Notes under the pieces: generated by a model | Seen by the model: the letters and a program-made list of their open reading frames with translations, nothing else | Database searches by the model: none | What the model was told of the DNA's origin: nothing | Position numbers and translations under genes: made by a program | Assembly: GCA_022695795.1 (NCBI GenBank) | Contig: MU404154.1 | Span: forward strand, 1-64,000 | Source: Biscogniauxia marginata | Taxonomy: Eukaryota; Ascomycota; Sordariomycetes; Xylariales; Xylariaceae | DNA length: 64,000 bases | Reading direction: 5' to 3' | Part shown: in pieces, positions 11,218 through 23,137 of the stretch | Numbering within the stretch: the first letter of the stretch is position 1 | Layout: the number at the start of each line of letters is the position of its first letter

Positions 11218-12422
11218 AGAGGTGTTGCCAAGAGCAGAGAGTATAGTATCTGGCAGATATTCCCACAGAGACAGAATTAATATATCCACCATGCCTACCT
11301 TCAGTTATAGAACAAACCAAACAAACGTATAAATTTTCTCTTTAGATCGCAGGATAGGATACCCCCGATGCCGCGGAAAGTCTATAAGTTCTCAGGCTTG
11401 TCTCTCAGCCACTTGTTCCTGCGTATTTGTATCAGGTCGTAAATGTCGCGAAGCATGACGCGAGAACAGTGTTTATGTTAGACAGAAATTTTAGATGGCA
11501 TCATGCAGCGGGAACTCACATAGATGCTACCAGACAGGTATACCTACATATGCACACGTAGTAAGGTTGGAGGGGGTGAGTGATCGCATGGATGTTAGTG
11601 AAATCTTGTTAATGGGGGTGGGACAATGAATCAGGGAAGTATATCTCCAAATGAATTGAAATGGCGATCACACCCGGTCTCGCTAGGCTAGTCTACTTAG
11701 TTAATATTGAACATGAAGCAGTGGACCTTCACTTTTCGATTCCACCTGTCACATTTAGGTCGACATGTCGGAGTTGAAGGAAAACCTAGTTCAATATGAC
11801 GAAACCCAACGTACGTGTAGGTATAGAGGTACCTACATTGTATGGAGCAAGCAACCTTGCACCTTTGGCCCGTTAGCTGCGAGTCTCGATATAAACCTAC
11901 ATACTAAAAACGTCATGTCGACACATTAAACACGCTACAAAGAGCCAACATGAACAAACAAGGTCAATTCATTTAGGTAAGTTGATATGGACTGTCGCAC
12001 CCCGCGTTCAATACAAATCTAAATCGAAAGCTGAGGTCTTTGTTTCCCTCATATATTCTTGCACTTCAATTGCAGAAATTCTGACCTGCCTTTCCCTTTC
12101 AATGGTAGTGACGGTCGCCGGTCGCAAAAAGGGGGGGGCTGTCTTTCTGGGTCTCACAGCATAGCATCCGTTCATTCACTCACTCATTCTTGCCTCACCT
12201 TTGCATCGTTATCCGGTCCAGGCCAGCTTCTCTCATACTACACTACTTACTCACCTACCAAACCTCTTCAGTTTTGGTGGCTAGAGATAGTCTCTCGTTT
12301 CTCACCTTGCTCCTCCTTCTCTATATAATCAGACACACAACATCTCCCCCCTTCCCCCCCCTCTCAGAAAAGCAAACAACGATCTAACGACAAAGAACCA
12401 AGTAGACGGCTAAGGCCAGCCC
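11218..12422. promoter_or_regulatory. Upstream region of the GH79 gene
   Basis: About 1.2 kb without a gene. The final 150 bases before the ATG are strongly pyrimidine-rich (CT and C runs from about 12300 to 12365), as is common in highly expressed fungal promoters and 5' leaders. A GGTACC element with GTAGGTA-type flanks lies near 11820-11840. No terminator or transposon sequence recognised. Confidence 0.4.
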
Positions 12423-14300
12423 ATGACAATGGCCATTCGCAATCATGTCCTCTTCTCCGCGCCCGTCATAATAGCGATCGGGATCTTCGTCACAGCAGCA
12501 TCATCAGCATCAGGGGACTCGATCACGCTCTCGCCCCCGGCCACCCCGCCGGACGGCACCTCGGGCCCCGTCAGCCCCTCGTTCGCCGGATTCGGCATCG
12601 AGCCGTCGAACCTGTTCTCATTCGTCGGGCGCGAGCAGCCGAACCAGCTGACGCTGAACCTGCTCGGGAATCTGGAGAGCTATACGGGCTACCCACCGCA
12701 CGTGCGCCTCGGCGGCAACACGGCCGACTACATGGTGTACTCCGAGTCGCAGGACGCGTGGGGCTGGCAGCCCAATCCGGACGCGACGGGCCAGGGCGCC
12801 ATCAAGTGGGACAGCATGATCGTCGGGCCGCGGTACTTCGAGGCCGCCGACCGCCTGCCCAAGGGCACGCCTATCACGTGGGGCCTGAACCTCGCGTATA
12901 ACGCTGACGACTATGCCGAGCGCATCGCCGACATGGCGGCGCAGGTGCTCGCGCGCTGCCGCAACCTGCGCCTCGTCTCCTTCGAGATCGGCAATGAGCC
13001 CGACCTGTACCTGCAGAACGGGTTCCGCGCAGGCGACGCGAGCTGGGGCGGCGCCGCGTACACCCAGCAGTGGCGCGACCGCGCGCAGGCCTTGTGGGAG
13101 CGCGTGCTCAGCCCCAACGGCGTCGGCGCCGCCTTCTTCGAGGCCGCCGCGACGGCGTCGACCATCGGGACCGACTTCGAGATCTCGGACCTGACCGGTT
13201 TCGGGATCGAGGGCCCGCCGGCGGGTGGATCCGGCTCGGGCGACAACAACACGTTTCTTGCCAGCTGGAACCAGCACGATTACTACTATTACATCGGGGT
13301 GTCGACGTACGAGCTCACGCTGTCGCGGCTCATGACACTCTCTACGACGGAGGATCAATTCGCCGCGTGGGAGGAGCAGGTGCGTCAGGCGGCGGAAACA
13401 GGACGCCCCTACGCATTGCGCGAGATGGGTATCGTGGGGCCGGTGGGTCTCGCGGGCGTGACGGACGTGTTCGGTACGGCGCTGTGGACGCTCAACTTCC
13501 TGCTCTACACAGCCGGTCTCGGCATCGAGTCGGTGCAACTACACATGACGGATAACAGCAACGCGAGCGCGTGGCAGCCGGTCACCATGTACGGGCGCTC
13601 GCCCTTCGTGCGCCCCGTCTACTACGGCGTCGCCGCCTTCGACCAGATCGTCGGCCCCTCGTGCGCGGCGCAGGTCTCGCCGATATCGCTGCAATCTCCC
13701 CCGGCGGACTACGCCGACTTCGCCCGCGCATACGCTGTGTACCAGAGCGGCGCGCTCGCTTCGGTAGTCGTCATCAACGCGCAGCCGGCCAACTCCTCCG
13801 TCTCGGATGCCGACAAGCCCTCGCTGACTGTGCGGCTGCAGCTCCCGACCTCCCTTGCGGGCCAGACCCTGCACCTCGCGTACCTCACCGGCGCCGGCGC
13901 CGACGCCACGCAGGGCACGACCTGGAACGGGCTCAGCTTCGAGGAGAGCGGCGACGGCACGCCCACCAGCTCGACCGGTAACAGCGACGAGACCGTCCAG
14001 GTCGCGGGCGACGGCAGCGCGAGCTTCGCCGTGCGCGACTCGCAGGCCGTGGTCGCCACGCTGGGCAGGCAGGTGGGCACGGGCCTGGGCGTCGCCAACG
14101 CGACGGCATGCGAGACCGCGGCCATGAAGTCTCAAGGCGTGGGCGCGACGGCGGAGCCCTCGACAGCGTCGGACGGGGACAGCGATGGCGATGACAATCA
14201 TGAGTCTGCGGCGGCGGATGGTCCACTGTCGCCGGCCGGGGTCGCGAGCAGCCTGCTCACGGTGAGCTTTGCGCTCGTCGCGGGGGTTTTGATGCTGTAG
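12423..14300 (+). CDS. Secreted glycoside hydrolase family 79 (beta-glucuronidase-like)
   Basis: A single exon encoding 625 residues, very G/C-rich. The N-terminal hydrophobic segment (residues 8-30) is a signal peptide. The catalytic TIM barrel carries VRLGGNTADY at 95-103, the acid/base candidate Glu192 in IGNEPDLY and the nucleophile candidate Glu334 in ALREMGIVG; the spacing suits clan GH-A. Residues about 400-545 match the all-beta C-terminal domain of fungal GH79 enzymes. The end (about 600-625) is Ser/Gly-rich followed by a hydrophobic tail (SLLTVSFALVAGVLML), which suggests GPI anchoring to membrane or wall. Likely substrates are glucuronosyl or 4-O-methylglucuronosyl residues on arabinogalactan or similar glycans; specificity cannot be read from sequence. 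The ATG at 12429 is an alternative start two codons later. The neighbouring beta-lactamase-like gene is unrelated in function. Confidence 0.85.
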   Translation: MTMAIRNHVLFSAPVIIAIGIFVTAASSASGDSITLSPPATPPDGTSGPVSPSFAGFGIEPSNLFSFVGREQPNQLTLNLLGNLESYTGYPPHVRLGGNTADYMVYSESQDAWGWQPNPDATGQGAIKWDSMIVGPRYFEAADRLPKGTPITWGLNLAYNADDYAERIADMAAQVLARCRNLRLVSFEIGNEPDLYLQNGFRAGDASWGGAAYTQQWRDRAQALWERVLSPNGVGAAFFEAAATASTIGTDFEISDLTGFGIEGPPAGGSGSGDNNTFLASWNQHDYYYYIGVSTYELTLSRLMTLSTTEDQFAAWEEQVRQAAETGRPYALREMGIVGPVGLAGVTDVFGTALWTLNFLLYTAGLGIESVQLHMTDNSNASAWQPVTMYGRSPFVRPVYYGVAAFDQIVGPSCAAQVSPISLQSPPADYADFARAYAVYQSGALASVVVINAQPANSSVSDADKPSLTVRLQLPTSLAGQTLHLAYLTGAGADATQGTTWNGLSFEESGDGTPTSSTGNSDETVQVAGDGSASFAVRDSQAVVATLGRQVGTGLGVANATACETAAMKSQGVGATAEPSTASDGDSDGDDNHESAAADGPLSPAGVASSLLTVSFALVAGVLML

Positions 14301-14360
14301 TTTGGCATCGCGGCCGTCTCCCTAAATGGCGGTGTTTAAATCGCTTGCGCGATGACGCTA

Positions 14361-14422
14361 CGGGGAAGGGAAGGGAAGGGAAGGGAAGGGAAGGGAAGGG
14401 AAGGGAGGGGAGGGGAGGGGAG
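14361..14422. repeat. (GGGAA)n / (GGGGA)n purine microsatellite
   Basis: About eight GGGAA units followed by GGGGA units, some 60 bp beyond the GH79 stop codon, probably inside the 3' UTR. The run of G-triplets on the plus strand could form a G-quadruplex or triplex. Confidence 0.9.
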
Positions 14423-16023
14423 AAGAGGATGATAAAAGACAAAAGGTGGGGATGCTATTGGTGTAGAGTTGGTATAAAAACTTTTTTCTCCTATTAAATT
14501 TTGCATTGGTTGGACGAGGAAGGAAATGGAAGGGGGGACAAACAGAGAATGAGAGAGTGAGAGAGAGAAAGTCTGTGTATTAGTGTTTTCGTATGCATAT
14601 CCATGAAGACGATCATGGCTAGGTTGGTTCGCATTGGGTTGGTTTAGTTACTTACACATACGAGTAAACAAGGAGCTCTATTGGTTGATTGGTTTTATGG
14701 CTCGACATAATACCTGTTTTACATACAAGCATTCGAACATAAGTACGCACATTTGGGAAGCCTAGTTGGTTTGATACTATACATAGAGAGAAAAAGCGGA
14801 AAGAATAATAGTTTTCTCTTAGTCAACTCCCTTTTCTTTATTGGTTAATTGACATGAATATGGTGATACAGGGGTATCAAGAGAAAACAAAAACAAAAAC
14901 AAAAGAGAGAAGATACCAGCATAGTGGGCAGAGGGTTATAAATGCGAGTCCCTGTGTTGTGTTTTCAGTGATACCTAACCTACTTGCATACCTACCTATG
15001 TATCTACATGTACCTGCATCTTCTTTCCAGGAAAGGGAGGAGAAGCACAAGCAACCAACTACAAAGCTTCAATGTGCTGAAATATGGGTCTATACGACTC
15101 TTGCCACCTGTATCTACATATATAGGAGGGCGAAGCCCTCCTATCTAGACTTGCCTTGAACTAATACACTTATACCATCCTCCCATCTTCGTCTCATCTC
15201 AACACAATGGTGTCTACATGATAGCCAAGTCTAATCCTATTATTCTAATATCCCAATTCATTTCCCGAGCCCAACTTCACACTCGCTATCTTACTCGCCG
15301 TAGTACTATCAAATCGACGAACTACCTGGCCCCTACGTAGTGTGGCTTTGTATGATAAGCTGTACCTAACTTAGTATACTTGCTAGATCGAATCATAATG
15401 AAGTCAGTATTACACTTCTGCGGCTTTCGGGTCCCTTCGTACATGAACAAGCCCACCCTTTTCAAGTAACGTAAGCGTCGATTTAGCCATGTGATCTAAT
15501 TTGCCAGTTATTCGACTAACGCTAGTAAAGCATATCCCGCGGTAGAAAGTTGTGATATACACAAGATGTTTATGATGCTCAAGGCTTCAGGAGCAGATGT
15601 TGTTGGTAGCAGACGAATTGTAACTGATCGCTTGCCTAGGAAACAGGATTCCCGTTGGTCACATGGAAAGCCCTGCTCGAGTGGAGAAGTCTCTAGTTAG
15701 GTTTTCAATACCCATTTAAACTGTACCGACATGCTAAAGTCAGGAGACGAATATACAAAGTAGCACGCAGTCACTAAATCATATTACAGTCAGTCTATTG
15801 TTTGATTTGGGCTCACGGCCATGCCTCTAGAACCACTTATACCAGCCGTTCCTCCCGGCTCAATGCTCATGGCCAGAGCTGAACTACATGGATCCGGATA
15901 TCTACCCCCAACGTGCACAAACATGTGTGATCTTCCCATAAGACCATGAAATCATCTCTGTTCATCTACTCGCTTTCCACATCCCTTGAGAGAGACTGCG
16001 AACCTCTGGAACCGCTGTCCTAC
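14423..16023. other. Intergenic region between GH79 and acl2 3' ends
   Basis: Lies between two converging transcripts. Contains a short GA repeat near 14550-14570, an AAAAC repeat near 14884-14905 and the hairpin listed separately. The plus-strand frame at 14854-15159 is low-complexity and looks like chance. No further gene seen. Confidence 0.5.
15122..15144. repeat. Perfect 10-bp inverted repeat (hairpin)
   Basis: ATAGGAGGGC, a GAA loop, then GCCCTCCTAT: arms at 15122-15131 and 15135-15144. Lies in intergenic DNA about 800 bases past the GH79 stop. Could be a transcript hairpin or the end of a small mobile element. Confidence 0.7.
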
Positions 16024-17998
16024 TTAACCCTGGAACTCTTGTACTGTGCTCTCCGCCAACCGGCCGGGGACAAGGGCAAGAGGCACAATACCAGAAACGT
16101 GCATGTCCGGGCCGAAGATGTGAGCGTCCAGACCCAGCTCCTGTGTGGCGGCCTTCATGTTTTTCAGACCTTCTTGCCAGTTAGGACCGGCACGTCGAAC
16201 CCATATCTGGACCTGGTGCTCAATGAGTGGCTTAGCATACTCGCGCAGTGCCCGAATGACACCCTTGAAGGTAGATGCTACGTTTGTGAAGTTGGCAATA
16301 CCGCCACCGATGAACAGGACCTTGCCCTTGGAATCCAAGGGTGCACGCAGCATTAGGTCTAGAACAGTGCGGGCGTAGTAGTATGTTTGCGACTCGGTTG
16401 GAGCACCAGAGTACTCGCCATAGTTAGCCAAGTCGTCGGCAAACCCAGCAGAAGCGATGGCATCAGCATAAACAACCGAGGCACCACCACCGGCGACCAG
16501 AGTCCAGACACGGCCGTTGGGGTTCAGGACGGTCAGCTTGAGAGAAGCACCAGTCTTGGCATCCAGCTCAGCAATGTAAGCTTCCTCCTTGGAGAGCTCG
16601 CGACCGAAGGGGGCAGGGAACTCCATGGGAGGGCCAGCATCAACGCTAACCTTGTCACCGGCCGACGAGACAGCAGTGATACCCAAGTTAGCGGGAGCGC
16701 GGGCAATTGCCCACTTGACACCACACTCAAAGTCGGCAGTCTGGTCCAGCTTCGCAGCTAGATCCAGGAAGTGAACCTCTGCAGAAGTGGCATCTGCGTT
16801 GGGGATGACGACCAAGGGGTTGATCTCGAGGTAGGTGAATTGGCAGTCGACATAGACTGCGTACAGACGGGTGATGAAGTCGACCAAGACTTTGTGAACA
16901 CCCTTAGGGACCTTCTTCAACAGCGTGCTGGCAATCTCCTCGTTGGATGGGTATTGCGACAGGTCAACGGGGATCAGGAGCTTCTCGGCCTTCGCATCGA
17001 CATCACCAACGTCGACACCACCCTCGTGGGTGAAGAGAATCCAATCACCCTGTAGCGGAAGCACGGTCAGCAATTATCTTCGCATTATCGAGACAATACG
17101 TTATGGAAACAAGACATGTGCCTATGTTTTTGCAAGGCAAGACTTGCCACGTGCAAAGGGAGCGTTGCAATCTCTGGTGCAGGGTGTTTCATCTCGGTAA
17201 GTGGGCTATCAGTGGAGTGGGTGTGAGGGCATTTGTAATGTGGTTTAGCCTCCGTTCGTCCGTGAGCGCAGCATTCCCGCATTGGCAATATAAACAGGGC
17301 GGCACCACGACATGACTCGACTTTGCACACAATTGCTCTTGACAACACCCAAATTTCCCAAATCCGTGCCAAAACACCTGTTTGCTCGTCAAGTGTATGC
17401 AATGCATTTTTCATCCTCAGCCGCAACAAGACACTTTTCTTGTGCACTTACCCGGCGATGCACTTGCTTGCCATTCCCACCCAGACGGTCTGCTGATGGG
17501 AACTCACGGGACGACGAGGCATAATAACGGAGCGTCAGATCAAGAGGGACAACTCACATCTCGGACAGAGTTGATGTTGATGTAATACTCGGTTCCGTCA
17601 GGATGGGGCACGAAGGGCTCGACAAGGAATTGGCGCAGGACACCTTCGGTGTGCTCGACCTTCTGCTTCTTGCCAGCGCGCTCGGCAACCCAGGCCTTAA
17701 CCTCGGGCCAGGTCTTGTTCAGAGCCAGGAGACCACTCTTGCCTCGTCTCTTGATCAATTGGTCGGGCTTTGCAACGAACTTGGCGCCTGAGTGAAGCAG
17801 CCACGGATACGTGACCTCGGCCTGGTCGAGGACGCTGTTGACATCGACATCTTCAGGGAAATACAGCGAGGCTAGTCTGGGAGGAGGGTTGTGGGTGGCG
17901 GGCTTTGGCAGAGGACTCGGCTTGATGACGGGAGCACGAGTGAGGTGGTAGTTGATGATGGCCTTGCCGTCGGCCTCGGAGATGGACTTGGCGGACAT
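16024..17998 (-). CDS. acl2: ATP-citrate lyase subunit 2 (ATP-grasp/citrate-binding subunit)
   Basis: Exons 17998-17558 and 17049-16024 with a 508-base intron (GTGAGT...TACAG); the junction gives [16 protein letters not shown]. About 488 residues, the usual length for the small subunit of ascomycete ATP-citrate lyase. The protein resembles the N-terminal part of animal ACLY: an ATP-grasp region ([32 protein letters not shown]) and a citrate-binding region with [18 protein letters not shown] near residues 385-400. With Acl1 it forms the cytosolic hetero-oligomer that turns citrate, CoA and ATP into acetyl-CoA and oxaloacetate for lipid synthesis, secondary metabolism and histone acetylation. 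It is divergent from acl1, 3.1 kb away. The intron is longer than the others in the window. Subunit numbering varies between species (acl1/acl2, aclA/aclB). Confidence 0.95.
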
Positions 17999-18467
17999 TG
18001 TGACGATCGAGAGGAGGGATGGTTATACGCAGGCGAGGTAAGTTTTGCAATTCCGTTCTTGTTCAACTGCTCTGAAGATATCTGAGCGAGGGAAGATGTC
18101 AGCAGCCATTTCCTTTATCTGGTGTGGGTTTTCCCTCGACGAAGAACGGATTGCAAGTGCAGACCAAACGGAGCGGGTGTCAGTCCGTCTGTCAGTAAGC
18201 CAGCCCGCCCCGAACATGCCAGTTGAGTAGCTGGGGGTGTTCAGGGATAGTCACAGACTACAGACTGGCAACGGACAGACAAGAAGCCATACTCGTTTGG
18301 CTACTCAGCTACTGCAGCTACTTACCTCGTCGCAATTGAACTCTCCCAAGTGCGAGAAAGAGAAGTGGGCGGTTCGAGTCAAGTGGAAGTAGCAGAAGGA
18401 GTTGAACAGGTTTAGAAACTGTCCAAGTGGGAAAGAAAGAAGGGGGGGAAAGAAAAAAAAAAGACAG

Positions 18468-18522
18468 CGGTTGTGGTTGTGGTTGTGGTTGTGGTGGTAG
18501 TGGTGGTGGTGGTGGTGGGTGA
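18468..18522. repeat. (GGTTGT)n-(GGT)n microsatellite
   Basis: Tandem GTTGTG units grading into pure GGT units. On the minus strand it reads CCA/CAACCA and falls in the probable 5' leader or promoter of acl2. Confidence 0.85.
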
Positions 18523-18760
18523 GAGGTGCTGTTAGCAATAGCAACAAGCAACTGATTAGCAGCGGCGGCGGGGATTGTATCGACTCATTCAAATTTTTGT
18601 GAGGAAGCTCCCGTCCGGGTGTGGGTTCCTTTGGGTAACTTACTAGGCAGTAGTACTGCTTTTCCTTTTTTGTTTTCCCTTCCCTTTTTTTTCCTTTTTT
18701 TTTTCTTGCGTGGGACAACTGGACTGGACTGAACTGAACTGGACCCTTGTCCCAGATATG

Positions 18761-18785
18761 CACACGCACACGCACACGCACACAA
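18761..18785. repeat. (CACACG)n microsatellite
   Basis: About four CACACG units in the acl1-acl2 divergent region; alternating purine-pyrimidine sequence that could take up Z-DNA. Confidence 0.85.
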
Positions 18786-20659
18786 GAGAGAAAGCCAGAG
18801 AAAGCGGGAAGCTCAACTACAAGCCAATTGAATTAGTCATTCCCAACTATGTTTCCCTTAGCCGAACTTGTGGGTACTTCATTGGCAGTGACTTTGTTGG
18901 AGGGGACGCTAAAGAGGGTCCCCGGGGTACGGCAATGCTACCAGCTCAAAAACCATTGGGGAGATCCTTCTCGGCGCTGGGCCGTCATCACAACCCAAAG
19001 TACCGGTACCCCAACAGCAACGCCGATATCGACAATACCACCTCGAGCTCGGGAGCGCCTGGCTTTTTACTTCGGTCTTGCTGAAAGCAGTGTTCACCAC
19101 ACCACCCTACCACAACAGAAGGGCACCGAGTACCAGCAATTTGAAACTACCGTCGGCTTGGCCCTCTGCCTTACTATGCGACACCCTACACCTTGTCTCA
19201 CGCCCTGCTTTCACCACGCCTCCACGTCTGGAAGCAGGTACACATGCCCGGGGAAATTCACGTCATTGTCGATCTGCCTTACTACAATGGCACGGCTTCG
19301 GAAGTTCCCATTCCGTTTCACTGCCTTCAGCATACCTAATCTCCCCTATCTACATCCTGCAAGGTGTAAGGTGTAATGGGTGCCTTGTGTTACTGTTACA
19401 ACGGAATGGACGGGATGACTTCTCGGAACCCGACCGGTTAACGGAGGTTACCTAAGACGGAGATATTGAGAATAATCAATCCATCCTTCCTTCCTTCAGC
19501 CGAGCCAGTCCCGATACCCGGTAATCACCTCGTAGCTCCCTCGGAGTTACATCTTGGGGACTATCCGGTGATGGCTTGTCTTCCCCGGCAGTCTCAGGTT
19601 CTAGTGGAGGCGAGGCAGTATCGTCCAAATTGAGGGCTTTCATCGTAAAAAGACCCAATGGGGATATTCGGCTGGTTTTCGAGTGAACACCGAAGAAGAA
19701 AAAAGCCGAGCTTCCTACCTCTTGCTCTCTTACTATGCCTTCTCTATGATGAATCCGGCCTGGCGTCGCATAGTTGTGGTGCTGTGGATGATGAGGTGAG
19801 ACTTCGATGCAGCCCTGGTATTACCTAATGGCGGGGTGATACCGGTGAGAATGGATCGATTGTTATCGCCCGGGTACCGGTACTTGCTCCTGCGGGATTC
19901 GAGTAGCGGGGACGCGACAAGGCCCGCTGGCTTCGGAAAGGTATCGATAAAGTACCTGCCTACCCCCCCCCTACAGGCCCCCCCAGCTGGCAGACCCCTT
20001 CAAAGTTGTGAGGATTGACAGGGTCGGATCACACCAACAACTGGCATCCACACCGCCGTCAAAAAGTACCTACTTATTAGCCCATCAGGTGGCTTCGCAG
20101 TCCGTCGCAAGCTTGCTACTTTTAACTCGGATGGTGCCAAATTCAACAAGCCCATAAAAAATTTACCCCAACTATTCCGATTGAGCGCTATTTTCTGTGC
20201 TATTTGGAAGGGGGCTAGGCGCAGAGAGAGTTGCAGCCATTCTGTTCAACCAAACTAACCTTGACAGCCGGCAACTTTCCAGGGTACATTTCCCTTCCAA
20301 TCGTTCCTGGCGGGTCCCGCATCGAATCCAGCTCGACAACACAAAGTCCAAGTCACTTTTTTTTCTTTGCTTTCCGCATATCGAGGTGGGAAGAGAAAAA
20401 CAAAAAGAGAGGATCAAAAAACAACCCCCCCCGGCCCTTACCTACCAAAAGCTTGCCTTCGCCAACAACTCCTTTCTCACAACCCCATTACCTACTCCCA
20501 AATCCCCCCTCCTATCGATTCTTACCCTTCACCACCTCTTCACCACCCTCTACCCCCCTCAAGAGGTGCGACTGTGAATTACTTCAACCACGGCATTGAC
20601 TGTCCGAGCAAAGGATCTGATCATTCCTTCAATTCCAGGGGCTATCTCGAGTTTAAGAG

Positions 20660-21030
20660 GTATGTTAGATTTTAAAACCCGCCCTCATCACGGCCTTTTG
20701 CCTTCAGCTTGTCTGTACGCGGTGTCAGCCTAAGTCCCCGGTCTATTTCGAATACGGCCAATTGCTACATTTGGTTCCTATTCGCTTTTGGCCGCTGAAG
20801 TCTGTCTACATCCTTGCTTTCTCCATCCTCCCCAGTTCAGTAGGACCGAAACTTGCCACGGAACTCTGACGGAGCCTGCCTTGAACGAGCTCTGTCTCTT
20901 CTCCTGCCCGCTACTGATCTCATTGCCCAACTGCGATCCCGCTACGGCTTCTGGATAGCTTCAATTCTTTGCTACAATTGCTTTAAACTTCTAACCAGAC
21001 TTCTGAGCTGACCTCTCTTGTTTTTCCTAG
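20660..21030 (+). other. Probable 5'-UTR intron of acl1
   Basis: A GTATGT donor at 20660 and a strong 3' signal at 21005-21030: GAGCTGACC branch site, pyrimidine tract and CCTAG acceptor. The intron would end 52 bases before the acl1 ATG. 5'-leader introns are common in highly expressed fungal metabolic genes. Not confirmed by transcript data. Confidence 0.5.
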
Positions 21031-21082
21031 CTGCTGGTTGCCTACCTCTTCCTAACCACACGAATCCTAAGACGCAGACAAC

Positions 21083-23137
21083 ATGTCATCGGCTGCTGCC
21101 AATAGTGCCAATGGCACCTCCACCGCTGGCGGGCTGTCTGCTAATGACAACATCACCCGCTTCGCTGCTCCCAGCCGACCTCTGAGCCCTCTCCCCGCTC
21201 ATGCTCTGTTCAACAATAAGACGAGATGCTTAGTCTACGGTCTTCAAAACCGTGCCGTCCAAGGTATGCTCGACTTCGACTTCATCTGCAAGCGAGCGAC
21301 CCCTTCGGTAGCCGGTATCATATACACATTCGGTGGCCAGTTTGTCAGCAAGATGTACTGGGGCACCAGCGAGACTCTCCTGCCTGTTTATCAGGAGACA
21401 TCTAAGGCCGTGGACAAGCACCCGGATGTCGATGTTGTGGTCAACTTTGCTTCCTCGCGAAGTGTCTACAGCTCTACCATGGAGCTGATGCAATACCCCC
21501 AGATCAAGACTATTGCCATTATCGCCGAGGGTGTTCCTGAGCGAGTAAGTCAGCCTACTAATGCTGTCCTTAAGCAATACCCATTCTAACTAGTTGATGA
21601 ATAGCGTGCGCGAGAGATCGCCCATGTCGCACGCAAGAAGGGTGTCACCATCATTGGTCCTGCCACTGTTGGTGGTATCAAGCCTGGCAGCTTCAAGATT
21701 GGTAACACCGGTGGTATGATGGACAACATTGTTGCCTCCAAGCTGTACCGCAAGGGATCAGTTGGCTATGTCTCCAAGTCTGGTGGTATGTCGAACGAGC
21801 TCAACAACATCATCTCACAGAACACGGATGGCGTCTATGAGGGTATTGCCATCGGTGGTGACAGATACCCCGGAACGACCTTCATTGATCACCTGTTGAG
21901 ATACCAAGCGGATCCCGAGTGCAAGATTCTTGTGCTTTTGGGTGAAGTCGGTGGTGTCGAAGAGTACAAGGTCATTGACGCCGTCAAGCAGGGTGCCATT
22001 ACCAAGCCCATTATAGCATGGGCTATTGGTACTTGCGCCAGCATGTTCAAGACCGAGGTTCAGTTCGGTCACGCTGGTTCGTTTGCCAACTCGCAACTCG
22101 AGACTGCTGCTACCAAGAACAAGATGATGAGAGAAGCCGGTTTTCACGTCCCTGACACCTTTGAGGATCTTCCACAGACGGTCAAAGAGGTGTACGACAA
22201 GCTCGTCAAGGAGGGTACCATTGTCCCTGCCGCCGAGCCCGTCGTCCCCAAGATCCCTATGGACTACTCGTGGGCCCAGGAGCTTGGTCTTATCCGAAAG
22301 CCAGCTGCCTTCATCTCTACCATCTCTGACGATCGTGGCCAGGAGCTCCTGTACGCGGGCATGCCCATATCGGACGTGTTCAAGGAGGATATCGGTATTG
22401 GTGGCGTCATGTCTCTTCTATGGTTCCGCCGGCGTCTGCCTGACTACGCATCTAAATTTTTGGAGATGGTTCTCATGCTTACTGCCGACCACGGTCCTGC
22501 CGTATCCGGTGCCATGAACACCATCATCACGACCCGTGCTGGTAAGGATCTGATCAGCTCGCTTGTTGCCGGTCTTCTCACCATCGGTTCTCGTTTCGGT
22601 GGTGCCCTTGATGGCGCGGCTGAGGAGTTCGCTAAGGCTGCCGACAATGGTCTCAGCCCGCGTGAGTTTGTCGACTCAATGCGCAAGCAGAACAAGCTCA
22701 TCCCGGGTATCGGCCACCGTATCAAGTCGCGCAACAACCCGGATCTCCGCGTGGAGCTTGTCAAGGAGTACGTATTGGCCAGATTCCCTAGCCACAAGCT
22801 ACTAGACTACGCCCTGGCGGTCGAGACGGTGACAACCTCGAAGAAGGACAACCTCATCTTGAACGTTGACGGCTGTGTTGCTGTATGCTTCGTTGACTTG
22901 ATGCGGAGCTGCGGAGCCTTTAGCCAGGAGGAAGCCGAGGATTACATGAAGATGGGTGTCTTGAACGGTCTCTTCGTGCTGGGACGAAGCATTGGTCTCA
23001 TTGCGCACTACCTCGACCAGAAGAGACTGCGCACCAGCTTGTATAGACATCCTTGGGATGACATCACGTACCTTCTCCCTACCATGTCCAAGACTGGTCC
23101 CGGTGGTGAGGGCAGAGTAGAGGTTGCGGTGAAATAA
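21083..23137 (+). CDS. acl1: ATP-citrate lyase subunit 1 (citrate synthase-like subunit)
   Basis: Exons 21083-21544 and 21605-23137 with a 60-base intron (GTAAGT...AATAG), joining VPER|RAREIAH; 664 residues. N-terminal half: CoA-binding and succinyl-CoA-ligase-like folds ([20 protein letters not shown]), with the phosphorylated active-site His at about 310 in QFGHAGSF. C-terminal third: citrate synthase-like domain ([12 protein letters not shown] about 449-460; [14 protein letters not shown] from about 521) that cleaves citryl-CoA. It corresponds to the C-terminal part of animal ACLY; fungi such as Sordaria and Aspergillus have the enzyme split in this way. Partner of Acl2, encoded on the opposite strand. 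Codon use is strongly C-ending in many boxes, suiting high expression. Nothing is broken. Confidence 0.96.

Larger units (their letters stand above)
17999..21082. promoter_or_regulatory. Shared divergent region of acl2 and acl1
   Basis: About 3.1 kb between the two start codons, containing both promoters and long 5' leaders. Includes the GTT/GGT repeat at 18468-18522, poly-T and CT tracts at 18660-18706, CTGGA/CTGAA repeats at 18718-18742 and a CACACG repeat at 18761-18785. Large C/T tracts occur at 20420-20570. No third gene has family-like sequence; the open frames here are low-complexity. Coordinated control of the two subunits is expected but not visible as a specific motif. Confidence 0.6.

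Noticed and set aside
12618..14201. Long minus-strand and second-frame open frames across the GH79 gene
   Set aside because: They are Arg/Ala-rich shadows produced by the very G/C-rich third codon positions of GH79; none has domain-like sequence.
18305..18785. Minus-strand frames of 158 and 77 codons in the acl2 leader
   Set aside because: Composed of His/Pro/Gln/Asn runs from the GGT/GTT microsatellite and poly-Phe from T tracts; low complexity with no family pattern.
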